Of a DNA stretch of 64,000 bases, positions 35,703 to 47,199 are shown in pieces. Source of the stretch: Halictus rubicundus. Taxonomy: Eukaryota > Arthropoda > Insecta > Hymenoptera > Halictidae. A model generated the notes under the pieces. That model ran no database searches. It saw only the letters and a program-made list of their open reading frames with translations, and was not told the origin of the DNA. Every line of letters begins with the position of its first letter. Within the stretch, counting starts at the first letter, position 1. The translations under genes and the position numbers were made by a program. Location: positions 2,294,001 to 2,358,000 of the forward strand of contig NC_135157.1 of NCBI RefSeq assembly GCF_050948215.1, given 5' to 3'.

Positions 35703-37425
35703 AAGAGGAAATGCGTTTTCTGCTGCTTCTTGCAATTGACTTGGACAACTTTTATGTTGCATGAAGATCTTCTATGGAGTAGTTTCAATTTTTTGTACAG
35801 CATGCCTTAAAATGTCGTCTGATTATTTATAACCTGCCATGATAAACTAACATATTCAATGACAACTTAAATACTGTAAATTGATCTTGAGGCAATGTAA
35901 ATTAGTTTATTTTCCATCAATGCGTATTTAGAGCGTCAGATGAAATTAGTATGTTTTAATGTTGGAGTTAAATCGCAAGTCAAAGGGTTAAACTTTTTGG
36001 ACGTTCTTGTCGAAAAGTAGTCCTACTTTCTTGGGTGATCACAAATTAAATTTGAATTTAAAAATATGTGCTGCAACTATGAAGTCCAACCACTACAACG
36101 TTATTGAATATCGTAGAAAGTTTTCAGTATTGACATGAAAATTTAAGCTATCCAAATGTAATAGTGGTTCTATGCAAAAATGCTTAACTTTTATTTAAGA
36201 GTAACGAAGCCACGTCTACACGGAGGACTCTGTAGGCAGAGTAGATAATCTTTTGTTTCTTGCATCTGTTTTTCCGGCGCCATTTGTTTCGAAGCGTGCT
36301 CCAGGGAGCGATTTAAAAGCCCTACCAAGGCTAAGAGCGCTTTCATTGCCCACATCTGACGTAGACTCACAAATCAGTCGCGTGACACTGAAATTACAGT
36401 TTGTAAAACTGTTTAAGTTCAACCCTTGGTCTGTTGCAATACTCGAAACACTCTACTCAAATAGAACAAGCTAGATTGTAGGTTTTTTTATCGCTATCAA
36501 TGTCGGATTTAATATAATTTGCTTCGAAGCAATGGGGCAAACCATGGCTCTCCTGGCGAAAAGCAAAGGTGGAAATGCGAAATAATTTGATGCTTTCAAT
36601 CTGTTTAGGAAATTTCTTCCTGGGAAAGTTGATTATACAGAAACTTTGCAGGAAGAAAAGAAAAGTGTTAAACTTTACCTCAGAAAATCAGAAATTTTTA
36701 ACTTTTTTTTATGTAATCCTGCAGATTTTGGCGAGAAAATGCCGAAAATCCAAGTTTCAATCTTAGGAGATTACTAGCTCAACAGTTATGCGTGTGTAAA
36801 CATGTTTGATTTTCAGCGTTTTTGACAAGTAAGGACGCCGCCATGTTGGTATGTACATAGTTGCGCGTCTGGATTTTACAGTGGAAGATCCATCTGTTTC
36901 ATCTGTTCCACTGTATTGCTCTGGATGTCTTGAATGTGTGAATGATTCGTTCTACCCTGGACAATTTAGAATGAGACGTCTGACACATTAGATTAGTTAT
37001 AATCAGTGACCAAGAATTTAGGTGAGTGAGAAACGCGCGGACGAAGGATTGCATGGTCAGGTGTGGCTCGAGCTACCTCCGGTGTGAGTACAACCACTTG
37101 TTTTAGGTTATCGTAAAGTAATTAAATAATGAGTTCGAAATGTTGACCAGAAAGTTGGTTCTAGCGCCAATCACTTCGCCAACAATGGTTTCACCGACAC
37201 CGAGTTCGTCAACATTGTTTATCCACCAACAAGTTGAAATTGCCGACAGTGTTTCCGTCGACACTCACTTTGCCAACGCTAAATTCTGTTTACGTAATTA
37301 ATGTTTAGTTAGCTTTCTATGTGCAGTATGTACACACTGTATGCACTGCAAGTAACTTCATTTGTTCACAGAAAAATAAAGGACCGGTTTACACGGCCCC
37401 TTCAATTACTGACATATGGTAATCA
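35703..37425. other. AT-rich unique sequence, no gene seen
   Basis: Short frames exist but none has a domain or splice pattern. A degenerate minisatellite near 37,165 is listed separately. Confidence 0.3.
37165..37281. repeat. Degenerate minisatellite
   Basis: Variants of CGCCAACAATG recur at short intervals: TCGCCAACAATG, CACCGACACCG, TCGTCAACATTG, TGCCGACAGTG, CGTCGACACTC and TGCCAACGC. They look like decayed tandem units of roughly 12-20 bp. Confidence 0.5.
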
Positions 37426-37625
37426 TTAGACTACAGATTTTATGCATTTATAATGAAAGTGAGTTCGTGAAATGCATAACTGTAAATACATTAAAAGAGT
37501 TTCCGAGTATTGCTACATTGTTTCGACTTATTTAAATAATTACAAGGAGAAATGTAGTTTTACTGTCTGTCTCTAACACTTGACTCAGAGAATTTTTATT
37601 TTGCATAAAAATCCGCAGCCTAATG
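37426..37625. mobile_element. CTAGACTGCGG-family MITE, copy 5 (200 bp)
   Basis: Starts TTAGACTACAGATTTTATGC and ends TTTTGCATAAAAATCCGCAG followed by CCTAATG. The ends are near-perfect inverses; the interior is AT-rich. Confidence 0.7.
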
Positions 37626-38639
37626 ATCACATTTTTATGTATTCAAAGGAACCCTGCACACATAGCTCTATCGAAAAAAATTGAATCAGCACCAACCTGA
37701 CACGAGGAGAAAGGATTGAAAAGAACATTTTGTGGCTGCTTTGCATGCGGAATTGACATTAGGTTCGTTTTCTCCGAAAGGGCGGAGCTTGTGAAGTGCG
37801 CAGAGCAACACGTACGAGAATTGTCGTCGGTGAATTTTGATATCCGCGGAGCCTGGTGTCGGTAAAATGATTGTCAGTGAGGTGAAGATGATCCGTGCAG
37901 GGACCGATCGGCAACGCTATTGGCCAGCGAACGGCTCCGATCGTCGACTCTCGACGATCCCCCGACCTGCAGGAAAAAAATGGACATTCATGAGAACCAC
38001 GCGCGGAAGTAATTTCCATGACGAAGAGGAGTTTCCAGCGTAAAGTGGAGCGAAACAAGGGTCACTGAAGAGACGAGGGAGTGGCTTCGTTAGCACAGGT
38101 TCCCCTTCTGTCCGTCTACCGGAGAGTCCTCGAGGAAAAGCCTTCGCCGATGACGATCGAATTTCGCTGCGCGAAAGTCCGTCCGGAGATGTTCGAGGAA
38201 TCGATTCGCGGGGAATCTTTTTCCCTTGTCTTCCGAGAGCTGGAATCTCGAGGAGGCCACCTCGCCAATCCTTCGTTACGAGGCCACCGACGTGCTCGGA
38301 GGACCCGAAAATCTCTTCCGAGGTCGGCTCAAGAAAAACGGTCCCTCGACGAAACACTCGGAAACCTGACCAGTTCGATGGCCGGCTGTCCTGATGAAGC
38401 ACCCTCGTGAGAAGAAACGAGCTTCTTCAATGAACAAGAAACTTCCGTGGCGCTCGGAAATCCCGTCTCTTCTTTAAATACCCTGACGTCGATTGTTTCG
38501 GCGCAAACAAACAATTCCGGGCTGGCTGTCGTTCATCGACGACCTCGCGCGGCGAGAGTAAGATCACCGAAATTTTTAGGAACGCAATGCGACTGGAAAG
38601 AATTCTAGAGAAAATTTTCGCACGGTTCAACGTGTTCGC
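37626..38639. other. CpG-rich block with overlapping open frames
   Basis: 37,830-38,520 is open for 161 codons on minus (38,402-37,917) and 109 on plus (38,081-38,410), overlapping. Neither product has a recognisable domain. The dense TCGA and CGAG composition probably removes stops from both strands. Confidence 0.3.
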
Positions 38640-38895
38640 TACCACCCCGTCACAAATATATGACGTCACAATCTACAATATCCAGTCAAACTCATGATGA
38701 AGATCCTGAACCGAGTCTAATAAATAGCTAATAAAATTCCTGCAAACCGAAATAAAATTCTATTTTGTTGTAGACGATATTTATATTTATTGTATGTCTA
38801 TGTTTTCTCTAAAGGCTATAATATTTTCTAAGGCTGAATGATGAAGAAATTCTAATTTCTATAACCACAAAGTAAATAGTAGTGCAAAGGATTAA
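38640..38895 (+). mobile_element. TTAACCCCTTGCAC-family MITE, copy C
   Basis: Contains CAGTCAAACTCATGATGAAG, CGAGTCTAATAAATA, AAACCGAAATAAAATTC and TATTTTGTTGTAG in the order of copy B. It ends AGTGCAAAGGATTAAA. The left end is altered by a short insertion. Confidence 0.7.
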
Positions 38896-40266
38896 ACAGA
38901 GTCAAATTAATTTTGTACATTTTTTTGCTTAAGGTCATTGTGTACATCATAATATTTAGTGAAATTATAAGTCCCTTTCCCTAAATTAATTCAGTATTTC
39001 ATATAGGAGGTTTCATTTAATAAAACGTTTTAACAAGGAAAAAAGCAGCATAACAAATTCTGGCGATGAACGTGTTAACAAGCTGTATCGTCCTATAATG
39101 CAGAAATGGGTGAGATGTTATCCCGACATCTTTTATGCAACTACTTCCGAGAAGCGGACGAGGGTTAAAGGGCGAGAGCATTCGATCGAAGAGGAGGGTG
39201 GGAGTTCGCGGATGTCAGGAAACAAAGAGTCACACTACGCAGCGTCTATTTCCATAATTCGATGCCGTTGTGCGCCACGCATAAAAGTGTCTTCGAGGTG
39301 AAACGAGGCGTGTCGAAGCAAAGCGTTCGTTGAATGGACGCCTTGTGGGATCCTGGAAACGTTGCCAAAAGAAGAAAATCGAGGGGAGAGTGTCGGCTGA
39401 ATTATGCACCCTGCAATAATCTTGGAGTGTCGCGCGTCGGTTCGCTAATATACGACGGTGTATCCGTTTTTACGGCGCGTCGCAACCGGGGATTGTCAAA
39501 TCGTGTTAAACTCCCCTCTAATCGGTGATTATGCTCAACGAACCTTTCGCAGCAGCTCGCGCCCCGGTCCGGTACTCTCGGTCCCCAGCGAGATTTAACG
39601 ACTCGACCGATCGAATCGTCTGTCAACGCCGGGAAAAGAATTTATCGTTAATGAGAGAGAGAGAGAGAGAAAGCTGAGTCTGGGGGTGGGAGTTGGCCGA
39701 GGGGTATTAAAATCGAGCCACCATCCCAGCCGACACGATTGTCCCCATTTTTTCGCGTTAATTGGTGGCGAATTTGCCCTTCGATTCTTCGACGCCGCGC
39801 GGCTAATTAACCACCGGCGAAATGTAATTATTAATAGTCGGTTTAGGGGAGCTGCCTCGAAGGGTGGTTTTCGAGCCGGCGGCCCTCTATATTTGGAATT
39901 TTATACGTGTGTCAGATGAGTCGTGAGATGAGCCTCCAATGCCACTTCCGGTCCCCGATATACAATGGGCTTTAATTGTCCGGAAGAAGCCTACGCACGA
40001 GAACGTTCGGTTTGCCTCGTGGAACATTTGTTCAACCGTCTCCTCTCTTCCTTCTTTATTTGGATTAATCCAACCCCTATGCACGTCTATTGTTAGATTA
40101 TGTTACGCTCGCTCGGACTGTGCGTTAACAACTTTGCGGTTGAGGTCTCGCGAGGAGGATTAGGAAACCCGGAAATCAAACAAATTGGAGATTCTGTGTA
40201 CGAGTAAAGGATATCGTTCATAATACAGCTAATACTTCGGTTTTAAGAGATTACATTGCAATCAGA
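38896..40266. other. Unique sequence, partly CpG-rich, no gene seen
   Basis: A lone TTAA-type end (inverse of TTAACACGTTCATCGCCAGA) stops near 39,077. A short GA repeat occupies 39,652-39,669. 39,090-40,160 is CpG-rich with TTAATTA words. Confidence 0.3.
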
Positions 40267-40270
40267 ATTG

Positions 40271-40441
40271 CATCGTTTTATTGTGCCTACCAAACTGCTT
40301 AAAAAATTTGTTCGAAAAGTCCATGGTTTTCGAGTTAATACGAATATTTTTATGGAGTTGCGGATAGGAAAAATGGAAACTCTGAAACCATGGATTTTTC
40401 AAAAAGTTTTTAACAGATTTGGTAGTCACAATAGAACGATG
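40271..40441. repeat. Imperfect long hairpin (64-bp arms)
   Basis: Arms 40,271-40,334 and 40,380-40,441 are inverse copies, with shared words CATCGTT, ATTGTG, CTACCAAA, TTAAAAA and TCCATGGTTT. The loop is 45 nt. It may be an old foldback element or a transcribed hairpin. Confidence 0.6.
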
Positions 40442-41098
40442 TAATTATTGTTTAAACTCGTGTTTAGAAGCTTTTATACTTCAATTAAAACCAAATTACG
40501 GCACCAACGGAAATTAGGGTTGTATCATGGACGAATCTACTTGTTAGTATTCTGTTTCCTTTGTTAGAGAAATCTGTTACTAAGTAATTATAGTAGGCAT
40601 AATACTAGATTATACTATAAATGTTAGGTTATACTAGGTAATTATGTATTTTTCGCTTTTGTAGATTTTGAAACTATAAGATCTATATTAACGAACAATT
40701 GTGATCATTTTAACTTAGTTTTTAGAAAAAGGAATTTCATACATGTCAGTGCCGATTGTATCGTAATTTTAATTATTATAATATTGGGATTTTCCAAATA
40801 CGATTTCCAGATAACGTGTGCACTAGATTATATTAGGTTAAGTAGTCGTACTGGAAGGTACAGCTTATTTTGGGAATATCTAAATAGAATATTTGAAGTT
40901 ATCAGATTTCAAACATAATTTCGTGGATTGACAGAAACGTGGATGAAGTGATCGCAGTACTTGATTAATCAAGATTGATTTCAAAGTCGAATGTGACAAG
41001 AATTTATGAAATGTGTTTCTATTTCAAAATACAGCATCTAGTACTTCAATGATTAAATTTCACAACAACTCTGACGCTCTCTTCTTGCGAGCGAAAAT
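40442..41098. other. AT-rich unique sequence, nothing recognised
   Basis: No exon, RNA gene or repeat was identified. Confidence 0.3.
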
Positions 41099-41232
41099 AC
41101 AGAGTGGTCCAAAAGTCACTAGACAATCTTAAACTGAAATAACCTTTTTGTTTCTAAAAAAAATTCACGTCAATTCTTTCACAAACAAACTCGAATTTTA
41201 CGTGGTCTACTGACTCTGGGTCATCCTGTACT
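41099..41232. mobile_element. Short foldback MITE, ACAGRGTGGTCC type
   Basis: Left end ACAGAGTGGTCCAAAAGTCA; inverse right end ACAGGATGACCCAGAGTCAG. Mirrored GTCTA and GTAGAC words sit just inside. About 130 bp, non-coding. Confidence 0.55.
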
Positions 41233-42009
41233 AACACGGAATGGGAAATGATTAGCAAAAGTGTGCGAAAAACCCGTGGAAACCGCGTAAAAGTGTCGTC
41301 TAACTGGGAAGTGTTGTGTCTTTCGCGCGAAAGCGGCCGAGATTCGTGGGGGGGGGGGGGGAGTATGCAGGTAGAATGCCGGGCGACGATTCCTGGATAA
41401 CACCGCAGTCGATTAAAAGCCTCGGCGAGAGCTGGTCCATGCGAAGATCTCGCTTCCAATTTCGGTCCGCCACATTTTAATCACCGGTGATAACTCTTCC
41501 GATATATCGGCGGATTCCCTATAGTCGTGGCCGTGTTATCTGTCGTTTCCCTTCTCCGCGCGCAGTTCGCCGTCGGTTTCCTCGAGCCGCAACGCAATCC
41601 CACAGAAGGAAGCAATTCGGCATTGAGTTGCCTCTCGATTGGGGGGAAGCGGCGGGATGGCGGACGGGGGGGGGCGGGGTCGGTCTTTCAATATTTCGGT
41701 CGGCCATTGTGCCAGCCGCAGGATCGGATGAATTGTTAATTTTTACGGAGCGGCGCACAAAGTGGGGCAGTGTGTACCCCGAGCTCTCTCGACGGTGTCC
41801 CGTCTGCGTCGATATTCCATCGTATATATTATTCCCGGAGCCCAGCCGTGTTCGTCTGCATTCGTCTGTATCCTCCGGGCAGGGACGCGCTTCGATCGAT
41901 GCGCCCCGCGCGCGATGCTCGATGAAAGGTCTAATTTCCATACGCGCAAGGCGCATCGTGAATTTGTATCTCGTCGGGACTCCCGCCACTAGCCCACGCT
42001 CTGCATTAT
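41233..42009. other. CpG-rich unique block, no gene seen
   Basis: Contains G runs at 41,348-41,361 and about 41,665. A long plus frame crosses it but also runs through the adjoining MITE, so it is not a gene. Confidence 0.3.
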
Positions 42010-42233
42010 ACAGGGTGAGTCACCTGGCGTTTTCACCTGAGACATCCCCGGCCTTTTTATCCTTTTCGACACGGCGCTGCCTCCGTTGTGCAGATACGCG
42101 AACAGTTGTACGGCCAGTGATCTTGGAGAATGACCCCGAGAAGAATATATTTCTTCGTGTTGAGCGTTTTTCTCGTCTGATTAAAAACAACGGAAATATT
42201 TCAGAGGAAAATGTTAGGCGACTCACCCTGTGT
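42010..42233. mobile_element. ACAGGGTGAGTC-ended MITE (224 bp)
   Basis: Left end ACAGGGTGAGTCACCTGGCG; inverse right end ACACAGGGTGAGTCGCCTAA. TTTTCACCTGA near the left is mirrored by TCAGAGGAAAA near the right. Confidence 0.75.
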
Positions 42234-45023
42234 ATACATAGATATATTCGACGGGATTTCCTGGTGTGCGTGTACCTGTGGCGATATTACTTGGCTACCA
42301 GCAGCTTTTAATTGACAGCGCCTCGACGTTCACCGGACCCACCGTTTATCGCGGGAATTCGCAACCGTCTGGCTTTCTTTATTCAAATAACCAACCGAAC
42401 GGCCGGTAGCGTTTTTGACTTGTTGCGTGGATATAAAAACGTTTTATACCTCTGCGCGCGCTGAGCCACCTCCATTCTTTCTCGTTATCTACGATCAACG
42501 GGTGAATCGATCTTGACGAACATCGTACTCCCGGAAATAGACGGAGATAGTCGGGGCTGCGGGCGAAAGTAAACGCAGAGGAAAGCTGCGGTGAATCTGC
42601 GCTTAGAAATTTTTTCCGTGTATCTCGATCGTTATATTCGAGAATTTTATTGCCGTTGGTAATGTACCGAGCTAATTCGGAGGAAGGTATGCATGTATAT
42701 TCTTTATCCTATCTATTCTTAAATCCATCGGAATATTATAACATGCTTGAAGGGTAACTGTAATATTTTTAGCTTTCTACCGGAATAAGTTCGGTGATAC
42801 GTGCAATTTTCAACAGCTTCAATATTTCGTTATTTATACGAGGTTTTAATTGGCTAGCTAAAAGTTAAAAACCCGTGTTCTCTTGGTTCATGAGTTTAAA
42901 AATGGAAATACACCGCTGAAGAAAGTTTGATCTCACTCTGATTACTAATACAGTAAATACCACCTAATTTTATCCGTGTCAAACGTCCTTGCAAATAACA
43001 ACTTCAAGAATGACGTTAACATCAAAACGACAACTCAGTTCTTGTGAGTAGAGCTTCAGATCTTTGCAATAACCGGATGTATAAGTTTGTGGAACGTTGG
43101 AAAAGGGTTGTATTAGTCACTGGTGACTACATCGTACATCTACTAACTAACTAAAAATTCATGTCTTAATAAATTGTCGTAACACTGTTCAACAAGCTCT
43201 CTATCACCTAATTGCGAAAATTCCTTATAGCCTGAAAGTTGGGCCGTATGCGACTCACCCGGCACGAAACGTGTTAACGATATTTCATATTTTTCATATT
43301 TGTCCATTTCATAAATCCACGAAATTTCATAAAACTCGAAAGAGGATAATCTATCATGCGAGTGTTTCTCGCTTTATCGTCGAAAGAGAGAACGATCCCG
43401 AAACGAGCGAGCAGCCTAGCATTGAGACAGTGTCTCGCGAATTCGAAGGGCCATCGGTGGACACGATAATGTCCATTGCGGCTCACTCAGCCGTGCGGAG
43501 CCATAAAAATCAGAAGGCCTCCTATGATTTTCGTCGGATCATCAATCCACGCCGCTCTATCGCAGCCACTTCCTCATCGAGCCAATTTCACGGGACCTGA
43601 TGCGGGATCGTTTACGAGGTGCCTCGCCGCGGGTGTTATCGCAGTTTTACGCGGGTCGTTAGCCGATATTACGTGAAATCAGCGGCCACCGCGTCCTCGT
43701 AAATATCCGCGGAGCTCGTTGCTCCGCGCGGCCCGCCGAAATTTCGACGATGAAGTCGCACGAGGCAGTGCATCGGACGCGTCGCGCTCGGTTTTCCCGG
43801 GGAAAACGTGCATAAATCTTGTGGCAGGGCCTGCTGGAACGGAGCCCGGTGCAGATCGCGTTTCCGCGCGATGCAACTTTGCGTTTCGCGGGCTAGCGGC
43901 CCGACCCGGACCGACCCGGTCCGGAAATGGCTCGGAGCCGGGCAACACCGCCGGCAAATTGATTCCTACGATTACGCCCTCTGCTTTATCGGCCCGGCGG
44001 GGATCCGGACGCTCGGAGATCGTTAACAAGGGAAGAAAAGCTCGGACACGCTCTCCGTTCCAGCTAAAGAGCACTTCGCCCGCCCCGCGAACAATCATAC
44101 GCTTTCTCTCCGGTAATGATCCGGGGATACTTAATAACCGGCGTCTTTTGTTGCCCGGCGAACGGTATCGCGGCGCAGGTGTCGCCTTTTGTTTCGTCAC
44201 GCTAGAACCGAAAGCTGCCTGCTTCGCGACGGAGCCTGCCGGCGCGGCGTAAGTTTGATTCACGCGAGATTGATGTTCGTCAGGGAATTTCGTTTTCAAT
44301 GGATAATGATAGTGGCGCTAAATGGAGGTTTATAGCTGGTGGAAAGTGTGCAACTGATTTTCTGTATGGCATAGTAGTGCGCGGCTGCTCGGTAATGTTC
44401 TTTTGATGGATCTTACGAGGGATTCCTTTTAACCGTCTTTCCGTATTATTTTCTTGCACTGTTAAAGCGAGTAGAAGTTCCACGTTCTTGTTAAGTTTCT
44501 AGTAGAAAGTGAATTTATTTTCATCGTTTACTTCAATTCTTAGGTAAATACTGATGTGCGACGATATGCAATCTTTTCATATTGAACTGTTTATATGTTG
44601 AGATAATAAAGAATTCAGATGTCGAAGACTCTAATAGTCTAGGTTCCACTGTATTTTATAAATCGGCGAAATTGTATGACAATTTTAACAAGGCAATGTT
44701 TTACATGGGTGCTTCCTGTTCTACCATCCGCTGCATTAACGCGCTCGCTGCTACATTTATTTCGCTGCTTATCTACCTTGTTGAAATATTTCATTAAATC
44801 CAACATTCCATATTTATGAAATATTGTAGCAATTAATCAGAAGAAATTCACGATTTCTCTCAATATTATGCTTTATATCGTGAATTCAGACGACAAACTG
44901 TATAAAATTGATTTGACTATCTTTAATACGTTCACGACCAGAATCGCGTGCATGTGACGATCATGATTTTGCATACTACCCATGTAGAAAATCATATTAA
45001 TTTCGTGCATGTTGTTATTTATT
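42234..45023. other. Unique sequence with a large CpG-rich block, no gene supported
   Basis: 43,400-44,290 is open for 206 codons on minus and 177 on plus over the same bases; neither shows a domain. Lone TTAA-type ends stop near 43,276 (inverse of TTAACACGTTTCGTGCCGGG) and start at 44,924 (TTAATACGTTCACGACCAGA). Confidence 0.35.
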
Positions 45024-45437
45024 CAGGTTGTTTGGCAAATCGTGGTACAACCGACAAGGAATGATTCCTCGCGTAAAATCTAGTTGAAAATAAAGAATAT
45101 AGTTTTTTCATACGGGCCTTAATTTTCGAGAAAATCGAGTTTGACTCGACAGAGACTACTTTATTCGCCTGATCTAGCCCGTAATTCCCATTGCCGCTTG
45201 TGTTTATAAACAATGCACCTTGTTATTATTTGAAGTCATACCATATCCTAAACGATACTGTTTACCGAGCAAATAAAGCAGACTCTGCCTAAGTACACCC
45301 GTACCTAACGAATTTCCAAACTCGATTTTCTCGAAAATGAAGGCCCGTATGAAAAAACTATATTCCTTATTTCCGACTAGATTTTATGTGAGGAATCATC
45401 CCCTTGCCGGTTGTGCCACGATTTTCCAAACACCCTG
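45024..45437. mobile_element. CAGGGTGTTTGG-type foldback MITE (414 bp)
   Basis: The left arm starts CAGGTTGTTTGGCAAATCGT and the inverse right arm CAGGGTGTTTGGAAAATCGT. Arms extend about 120 bp and share GGAATGATTCCTC, ATATAGTTTTTTCATACGGG and TTTTCGAGAAAATCGAGTTT. Non-coding loop. Confidence 0.85.
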
Positions 45438-45674
45438 TGTACATCGTAATTTCAACGTATAGTACAATTCATAACTAGTATTCGGACAACTTGTAACATG
45501 TGTGTGACAATATTTTTGTTTAGTATGACAATAGTAATAGAATATTGTAATTATGAAGGCTATTACTGCTACAAATGACGGTCGCGAATGGCGACGGTAT
45601 CGAAGGAGTTGAGAACATAACAGTAAGAAGGACTCTAACATCTGTGTGATTTCCAGATACCGTTAAATTAGCAC

Positions 45675-45675
<1 letters not shown>

Positions 45676-45761
<86 letters not shown>
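45676..45761. repeat. Compound (GA)n(GT)n(GA)n microsatellite
   Basis: GA to about 45,705, GT to about 45,742, then GA again to 45,761. It is pure over some 85 bp. Confidence 0.97.
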
Positions 45762-46694
45762 CTGGTCGCGGAATTGATCAGGAAATTTCATTTTCAAAGG
45801 ATAACGACAGCGACGCAGAACGACGGTCCATAATTATTGGGAAACCGGGTAACCGGTTCGGTCCGCCACGAGAATCCCGCTGTAACGAGCATGTGACGCA
45901 TGGCAGCGGCCGATTTAATTATCTTGGCCCCCGAAAGTCGATGAATTTAACCAGCCGGATGATTCGCGGGGAGACAGAAGGAAGTCCGATCCGAGCGAGG
46001 AGATTACATCAGCTTTCGTTCGGCGGACTCGTAAAATTCCGGGCGAAATTAAGGGACGATCGGAGTCGAATCTTTCCTTACGGGCTAATAACTTCATCCC
46101 AGTCCCTTGTATTTGTCAAATGTCGTGGCGCCATCGTCCAAGTTAAATTGAAAGCCGTACCGCGTCGTTCTGTTTCTGGAGCCGAGGACAGACGGTGGAG
46201 CCGGCTCTAATTACCCGTGTTATTTTTCCGAAGAAGTTGATGTTGATCGAGAGGAACATTTCCATTCCTGGCCGAGAATCTCGGCGGCGGAAAGAGAGCA
46301 AACCCTCCGGCGCAGTTAGCGAGGAGCCGTCCCGTGGGAGCACGCGTTACCCGTCGAGGGTGGGACGTGCGAGAGATTTGTGTATTTTGACGAGTTTCAG
46401 CCTCGCCAGGACCGGATGTCTCCACTCGGAAGGCTCGAGGCTCGACCAGCTGTCTCTTCAGTTTCTCCCGGTGTCCCTCCCGATTCTCTCCTGGACGCCC
46501 CGTCATTATAAATGCAAATAACCGTGCATACTTTTTTACCCCGGCCGACAGAAGTCCCAAATCGCCAAAACATGGCCGAAACCTTAAAAATGAATTTTTG
46601 TTGGTCGGGACGTTAATTTTTACATTCGGCAATATGATGACGTAGCTATGGAAAACCCAGCTGCGGAGGTGTCTTACCATGTATGTAGGATCAG
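45762..46694. other. CpG-rich unique block, no gene supported
   Basis: Plus frames of 167 codons (45,707-46,210, beginning inside the microsatellite) and 108 codons and a minus frame of 157 codons overlap. No domain is recognised. Confidence 0.3.
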
Positions 46695-46786
46695 TGGGTT
46701 GCCGTGGGTGTGCGCGTTTGATCAGCTGTGACCAGTGAGGTCGCGGGTTCGATTCTCTGTTTTTCCTGAAATCCTACAGGAAGAGG
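46695..46786 (+). repeat. tRNA-like SINE-like head, copy 1
   Basis: Shares with 47,098-47,196 the words CCGTGGGTGTGCGC, GATCAGCT, AGTGAGGTCGCGGGTTC and TTTTTCCTGAAATCC. GGTTCGATTC fits the pol III B box and T-loop; an A box is not clear. It is a repeat and not a functional tRNA gene, since no cloverleaf forms. Confidence 0.55.
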
Positions 46787-47097
46787 GGGGGGGGCTCAGC
46801 CAGGGTGGGGGGAACGCCGATCACCGCACAACGGCGCTAACGACGATGACAAATGACGATGAAGTGAACGAACGTTGCGAAAGTTGCGAGCAAAAGATGC
46901 AACAAAGTGAAGTTAACGGGCATATCCCAGCGAAAAATGCTATGACGGGAAGAGTAGTTTGATGGCGCTGTGTAGCCACAACACGAAAGAGGACGACGCT
47001 GTTGACGGATATTCGGAGACGAATGTCCTTACAGGATGACTGAGTGTGGGATCAGGACCCCGAAGACCAAAATGCGTATGGAGATTAGGGAAAGTTA
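46787..47097. other. Sequence between the two tRNA-like segments
   Basis: Starts with a GGGG-rich stretch (10-base G run at 46,785-46,794). It is probably the body of the first repeat unit, which would then be about 400 bp long; no second full copy is present to prove it. Confidence 0.35.
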
Positions 47098-47196
47098 GAG
47101 GGTTCCGTGGGTGTGCGCTGTAGCGATCAGCTACGACTAGTGAGGTCGCGGGTTCAGTTCCCGATGCCGCTTCCCCCTTTTTCCTGAAATCCAATA
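47098..47196 (+). repeat. tRNA-like SINE-like head, copy 2
   Basis: Reads GGTTCCGTGGGTGTGCGC then GATCAGCTACGACTAGTGAG and GTCGCGGGTTCAGTTCCCGA. CGGG-TTCAGTT-CCCG forms an intact T-arm. It abuts the foldback starting at 47,200. Confidence 0.55.
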
Positions 47197-47199
47197 CAT

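Noticed and set aside
37917..38410. 161-codon minus and 109-codon plus frames
   Set aside because: They overlap, lack domains and lie in TCGA-rich sequence that removes stops on both strands.
41487..42311. 274-codon plus frame, the longest in the window
   Set aside because: It runs through a G-rich tract and the whole MITE at 42,010-42,233, and its product has no domain. A chance frame in CpG-rich DNA.
43679..44299. 206-codon minus and 177-codon plus frames on the same bases
   Set aside because: Both strands are open together because stop codons are rare in this composition. Neither product is recognisable.
46741..46760. tRNA gene from the GGTTCGATTC motif
   Set aside because: No acceptor stem, A box or anticodon arm can be built around it, and a second copy shares flanking non-tRNA sequence.
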